Assembly: GCF_030766825.1 (NCBI RefSeq)
Contig: NZ_JASFDV010000079.1
Location: forward strand, 1-32,026
Length of the DNA: 32,026 bases
Direction of reading: 5' to 3'
Origin: Nocardiopsis sp. CC223A
Lineage (GTDB): Bacteria > Actinomycetota > Actinomycetes > Streptosporangiales > Streptosporangiaceae
Every line of letters begins with the position of its first letter. Positions within the stretch are counted from its first letter, which is position 1. The notes under the pieces are model-generated. The model did no database searches. It saw nothing but the letters and a program-made list of their open reading frames with translations, and was not told the DNA's origin. A program made the position numbers and the translations under genes. Shown here piece after piece: positions 30,142-32,026 of the stretch.

Positions 30142-30914
30142 TGTTCGGCGAATGTGTACGGTTCTTCGTGGAACCCCGTACCGAATGGGGTCCTTTCAGG
30201 GTGGCGTCCGTACGCTTGTCCGCTTCAGGCCGTATGTCCATTCCTTTCGGGAAAGTTGAAAAGCGGACCATAATCATTTCCTGCCGCTAAGGTGGAAACG
30301 GCTCTTCAAGTCTCAATCGGCGTGTTCAGGGCATCAGGTGCGCAAGTCGCCCCAGAAGGCGACGTAAACCCATCGCCGCGGCGGACGGAACCGGCCCCGC
30401 CCCGAGGCGCCCGCCGGGGAGGCCCGGCCGGCACGGACACGGCGTTCGAGATGCACGCCGACGGTGCCCCCACCGGATCTACGGGTGCGCGGAGGCGGCC
30501 GCCCGCAGTATTCGCGGCCGGCCCGACTCGGCGGCGTTCTTCGCCGACTCGGCGTTGACCCACGCCGCCGTGTCCGCCACCGACATCCCGGTCACGTCCC
30601 CGGGAGTGGTGTGATTTTCGCGTGGGTGCGTCCTTGCGGGTCATCGCGATGGTCGGCCGAAGCCGGGCAGGCCGCCGCGTACCGGCGGCCCGCCGGCCGG
30701 GATGAAGAAGCCGCCGGAGGCGGCGGTGCACCGATCCGCCCGGCACCGCTGACGCGCATCCGTGGGAACATCCGTGGGAACAGGGCCGGAAGAGTCACAC
30801 CACTCGATGGGACACCACCGACATCCCCGGCCCCTCGGGCCAGGGGAAGGGTGCGGGGTCGTCGGGGGACACGGCCGCCCACTCCCGGCGCAGCACGGAC
30901 GACCACTCCACCAC
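30142..30914. other. Non-coding or decayed region
   Basis: No intact gene can be supported. The first 150 bp are A/T-rich with small hairpins such as ACCCC/GGGGT near 30174-30192. From about 30480 on the minus strand, short in-frame pieces look protein-like (for example MSVADTAAWVNAESAKNAAESG around 30518-30585) but are interrupted by stops, suggesting gene remains. A 12-bp tandem repeat is at 30757-30780. Confidence 0.5.
30757..30780 (+). repeat. 12-bp tandem repeat
   Basis: CATCCGTGGGAA is repeated twice without a gap (30757-30768, 30769-30780). It lies in the decayed region and is probably slippage. Confidence 0.85.
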
Positions 30915-31143
30915 CCCGTCGGGGCCGGGCCATCGCACACGATCCGCGCGATGCCCTCCGACCCCGAGCCGGCGCCGCACGACCGCACGATGCGGCCCAG
31001 CCGCGCCGGCCGTCCGACCTCGTGGGACCGGCACCCGGCCATGGGGCGACCCGGGCGGGGGCCAGCAGACCGGTCCGGTCGCAGCGCCGGAGCATCCGCA
31101 TGCCCACCCGCTGGATCGAGGCGAACTCTCCGACGGTGGACAC
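30915..31143 (-). pseudogene. MerR-family regulator remnant, frameshifted
   Basis: From a GTG at 31143 with GGAGGGGG upstream the frame reads MSTVGEFASIQRVGMRMLRRCDRTGLLAPARV, a good MerR helix-turn-helix start. Near 31045 the match jumps to the next frame, GCRSHEVGRPARLGRIVRSCGAGSGSEGIARIV, which corresponds to the usual GYRYYEVxQLARLxRI...EIARIV continuation with several substitutions (Cys/His for Tyr, loss of the ALKDLGF block). A third frame continues beyond 30915 (DGVVEWSSVLRREWAAV). At least one frameshift plus changed key residues make it a probable pseudogene. Its effector domain is not recognisable. Confidence 0.6.
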
Positions 31144-31162
31144 GCCCCCTCCATGTTCGGCG

Positions 31163-31177
31163 CCGACACGGTGTCGG
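31163..31177. promoter_or_regulatory. Dyad upstream of the MerR remnant
   Basis: CCGACAC-G-GTGTCGG is a perfect 7-bp inverted repeat 19 bp upstream of the remnant's start. It may be a relic of the MerR operator. Confidence 0.35.
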
Positions 31178-31253
31178 GGTCAAAGAGACCGGAAGGTCCC
31201 TGCCCACCGGGCACACGGGGAATCCTCCGCTCTCGCACTGCTGTGGTATCCGG

Positions 31254-31259
31254 TAGACT
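31254..31259 (+). promoter_or_regulatory. -10 box of the tRNA-Lys promoter
   Basis: TAGACT with a weak -35 (CTCGCA, 16-bp spacer) lies 43 bp before the tRNA. It is a plausible vegetative promoter. Confidence 0.45.
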
Positions 31260-31302
31260 CAGCGACTGGTGGCGTCACCCCTGGTCACCGGGGGTAAGCC
31301 AC

Positions 31303-31375
31303 GGGCCTCTAGCTCAATTGGCAGAGCAACGGACTTTTAATCCGTGGGTTCAGGGTTCGAGCCCCTGGGGGCCTA
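31303..31375 (+). tRNA. tRNA-Lys (anticodon TTT)
   Basis: Full cloverleaf of 73 nt: acceptor GGGCCTC with GGGGCCT (two wobble pairs), D-arm GCTC/GAGC, anticodon stem ACGGA/TCCGT around CTTTTAA with TTT reading AAA/AAG, variable loop GGGTT, T-arm CAGGG-TTCGAGC-CCCTG, discriminator A. CCA is not encoded as such (ACCCA follows). A terminator follows within 6 nt. Confidence 0.97.
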
Positions 31376-31380
31376 CCCAC

Positions 31381-31427
31381 AAAACCCCAGGTCAGAGCCC
31401 CTTTTCAAGGTCTCGGTCCTGGGTTTT
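31381..31427 (+). terminator. Terminator of tRNA-Lys
   Basis: AAAACCCCAGG pairs with CCTGGGTTTT (one bulged C) and ends in TTTTCTCGTTT. It is a Rho-independent structure directly after the tRNA. Confidence 0.7.
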
Positions 31428-31685
31428 CTCGTTTCTGGGCTCGGTTGGTTGCTCGGAGCTCGCTCTTTTGTCTTGACCGTGCCTCCCACCTCCCGAGCAT
31501 CCTCGCTCCACGCCGCTCCGCCGGGCACTGCCACGCTGCCATTCCCACCCTGGTCCCGTGTGCGCCCACCAGCGCCCTGCTGCGCCGCTGAACACCCGCT
31601 GGCCGTCTGGTTGTGGGCGGCGGCCGTGTGGGCCCGCTGAACGCCGTACGTCGCCCGGCCGGAATCGTTGCCGTTGACGTCCTCA

Positions 31686-31727
31686 AGGGCGGGGCGGGAG
31701 CTTTCCCGCCGGGGCCCGCCCCGCCCT
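31686..31727. other. Compound hairpin in the tRNA downstream spacer
   Basis: GGCGGGA-GCTT-TCCCGCC is a perfect 7-bp inner stem; AGGGCGG and CCGCCCT extend it across a 10-nt bulge. The 31428-31929 spacer contains no supported gene. Confidence 0.45.
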
Positions 31728-31773
31728 ACGTGAAGAGGAACTGCCCACTTGGGTAGGTGTCTGGATTGCGAAA

Positions 31774-31824
31774 GGCCCACCCAAAGCGGCACTGACCTGC
31801 ACTGATAACGCGCAGGGGTGGGCC
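31774..31824. repeat. 9-bp inverted repeat with 33-nt centre
   Basis: GGCCCACCC (31774-31782) and GGGTGGGCC (31816-31824) are perfect inverted copies. The region is downstream of the tRNA and of the truncated leftward gene. Confidence 0.6.
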
Positions 31825-31845
31825 GCTCTAATGGGTCAACCCACA

Positions 31846-31910
31846 GGCGGAGTCACAGGCCCTTTGAAGGGCCCAGGCACAGGCGGAGTCTCCGGCGGAG
31901 TCACAGGCCC
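31846..31910. repeat. GGCGGAGTC direct repeats with an internal palindrome
   Basis: GGCGGAGTC occurs at 31846, 31882 and 31894; the 17-nt form GGCGGAGTCACAGGCCC is identical at 31846-31862 and 31894-31910. Between them GGCCCTT-TG-AAGGGCC (31858-31873) is a perfect palindrome. It lies 20 bp past the stop of the truncated leftward gene. Confidence 0.8.
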
Positions 31911-31929
31911 ACCCCCGATAAAGGGTGTT

Positions 31930-32026
31930 TCAGTTTCTTATGGCCAGGTATGTGCGAATGCGGTCGGCCAGCTCGGCGAACTCGTCCTCCACCGGTTCGG
32001 GTTCGACAATCGAGGGCGTGGCCGGG
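31930..32026 (-). CDS. C-terminus of a truncated protein
   Basis: The last 31 codons of a leftward gene enter at the window edge and end at TGA 31930. The visible tail contains an acidic EPEPVEDEFAELADR stretch and a helical RIRTYLAIRN end. Codons are less GC-biased than in the main genes (ATT, TGT-free but ATA AGA at the end), which fits an acquired element next to a tRNA. The family cannot be identified. Confidence 0.55.
   Translation of the reverse strand, partial: PATPSIVEPEPVEDEFAELADRIRTYLAIRN

Noticed and set aside
30464..31297. Rightward frame of 277 codons in the decayed region
   Set aside because: Arg/Pro-rich composition, no ribosome site and no recognisable domain; it is antisense to the MerR remnant.
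31373..31792. Leftward frame of 139 codons behind tRNA-Lys
   Set aside because: It overlaps the tRNA terminator and the compound hairpin, codon choice is not GC-biased at third positions, and the C-terminal part is the antisense of the terminator. It looks spurious.

Overview
The window is about 73% GC, with GTG and TTG starts, short hairpins without U-tracts, GC-rich third codon positions and protein families typical of Actinomycetota. The gene mix points to a soil actinomycete, possibly in or near the Nocardiopsis/Streptosporangiales group; that placement is inference, since no marker gene is present.

Layout. 1-2.3 kb: the start of a truncated gene, then an MmyB-type XRE regulator divergent from a short-chain dehydrogenase (SDR), and a small orphan gene. 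2.5-5.8 kb: a transmembrane Ser/Thr kinase whose outer half is a PstS-like phosphate-binding domain, followed by a 120-bp tandem duplication and a second SDR. 5.9-8.7 kb: a third SDR, a NADAR-domain protein, and a DODA-type dioxygenase divergent from a MarR regulator with two dyads between them. 8.7-11.9 kb: an OmpR response regulator and histidine kinase convergent with a TAXI-type binding lipoprotein. 12.0-18.2 kb: a GntR/FCD regulator, urea carboxylase and allophanate hydrolase, which together turn urea into ammonia and CO2 at the cost of ATP. 18.5-22 kb: a DEAD-box helicase, a cold-shock protein with a structured leader, and NhaA. 22-24.5 kb: a 25-bp inverted-repeat pair, an alpha/beta hydrolase, a small overlapping gene, an APH-type kinase and a DUF2795 protein. 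24.6-29.4 kb: a five-gene leftward operon with 4-nt overlaps at three of its four junctions (ABC ATPase, permease, THI5-like binding protein, RutA-like flavin monooxygenase, isochorismatase-like hydrolase), preceded by a possible leader peptide. 29.5-32 kb: a hypothetical protein, a Crp-type site, a decayed region with a frameshifted MerR remnant, tRNA-Lys, a repeat-rich spacer and the end of a truncated gene.

Common thread. Several modules serve nutrient scavenging: phosphate sensing (kinase-PstS), urea nitrogen (uca/atzF) and probably a pyrimidine-like heterocycle (RutA/RutB-like with an ABC importer). The most unusual items are the kinase-PstS fusion with twin upstream dyads, the 25-bp inverted repeats around the nhaA/hydrolase promoter region, the rut-like importer operon with its leader ORF, and the 10-bp-phased GAAACRC repeats before the urea regulator. 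Function calls come from motif reading alone; no database search was run.
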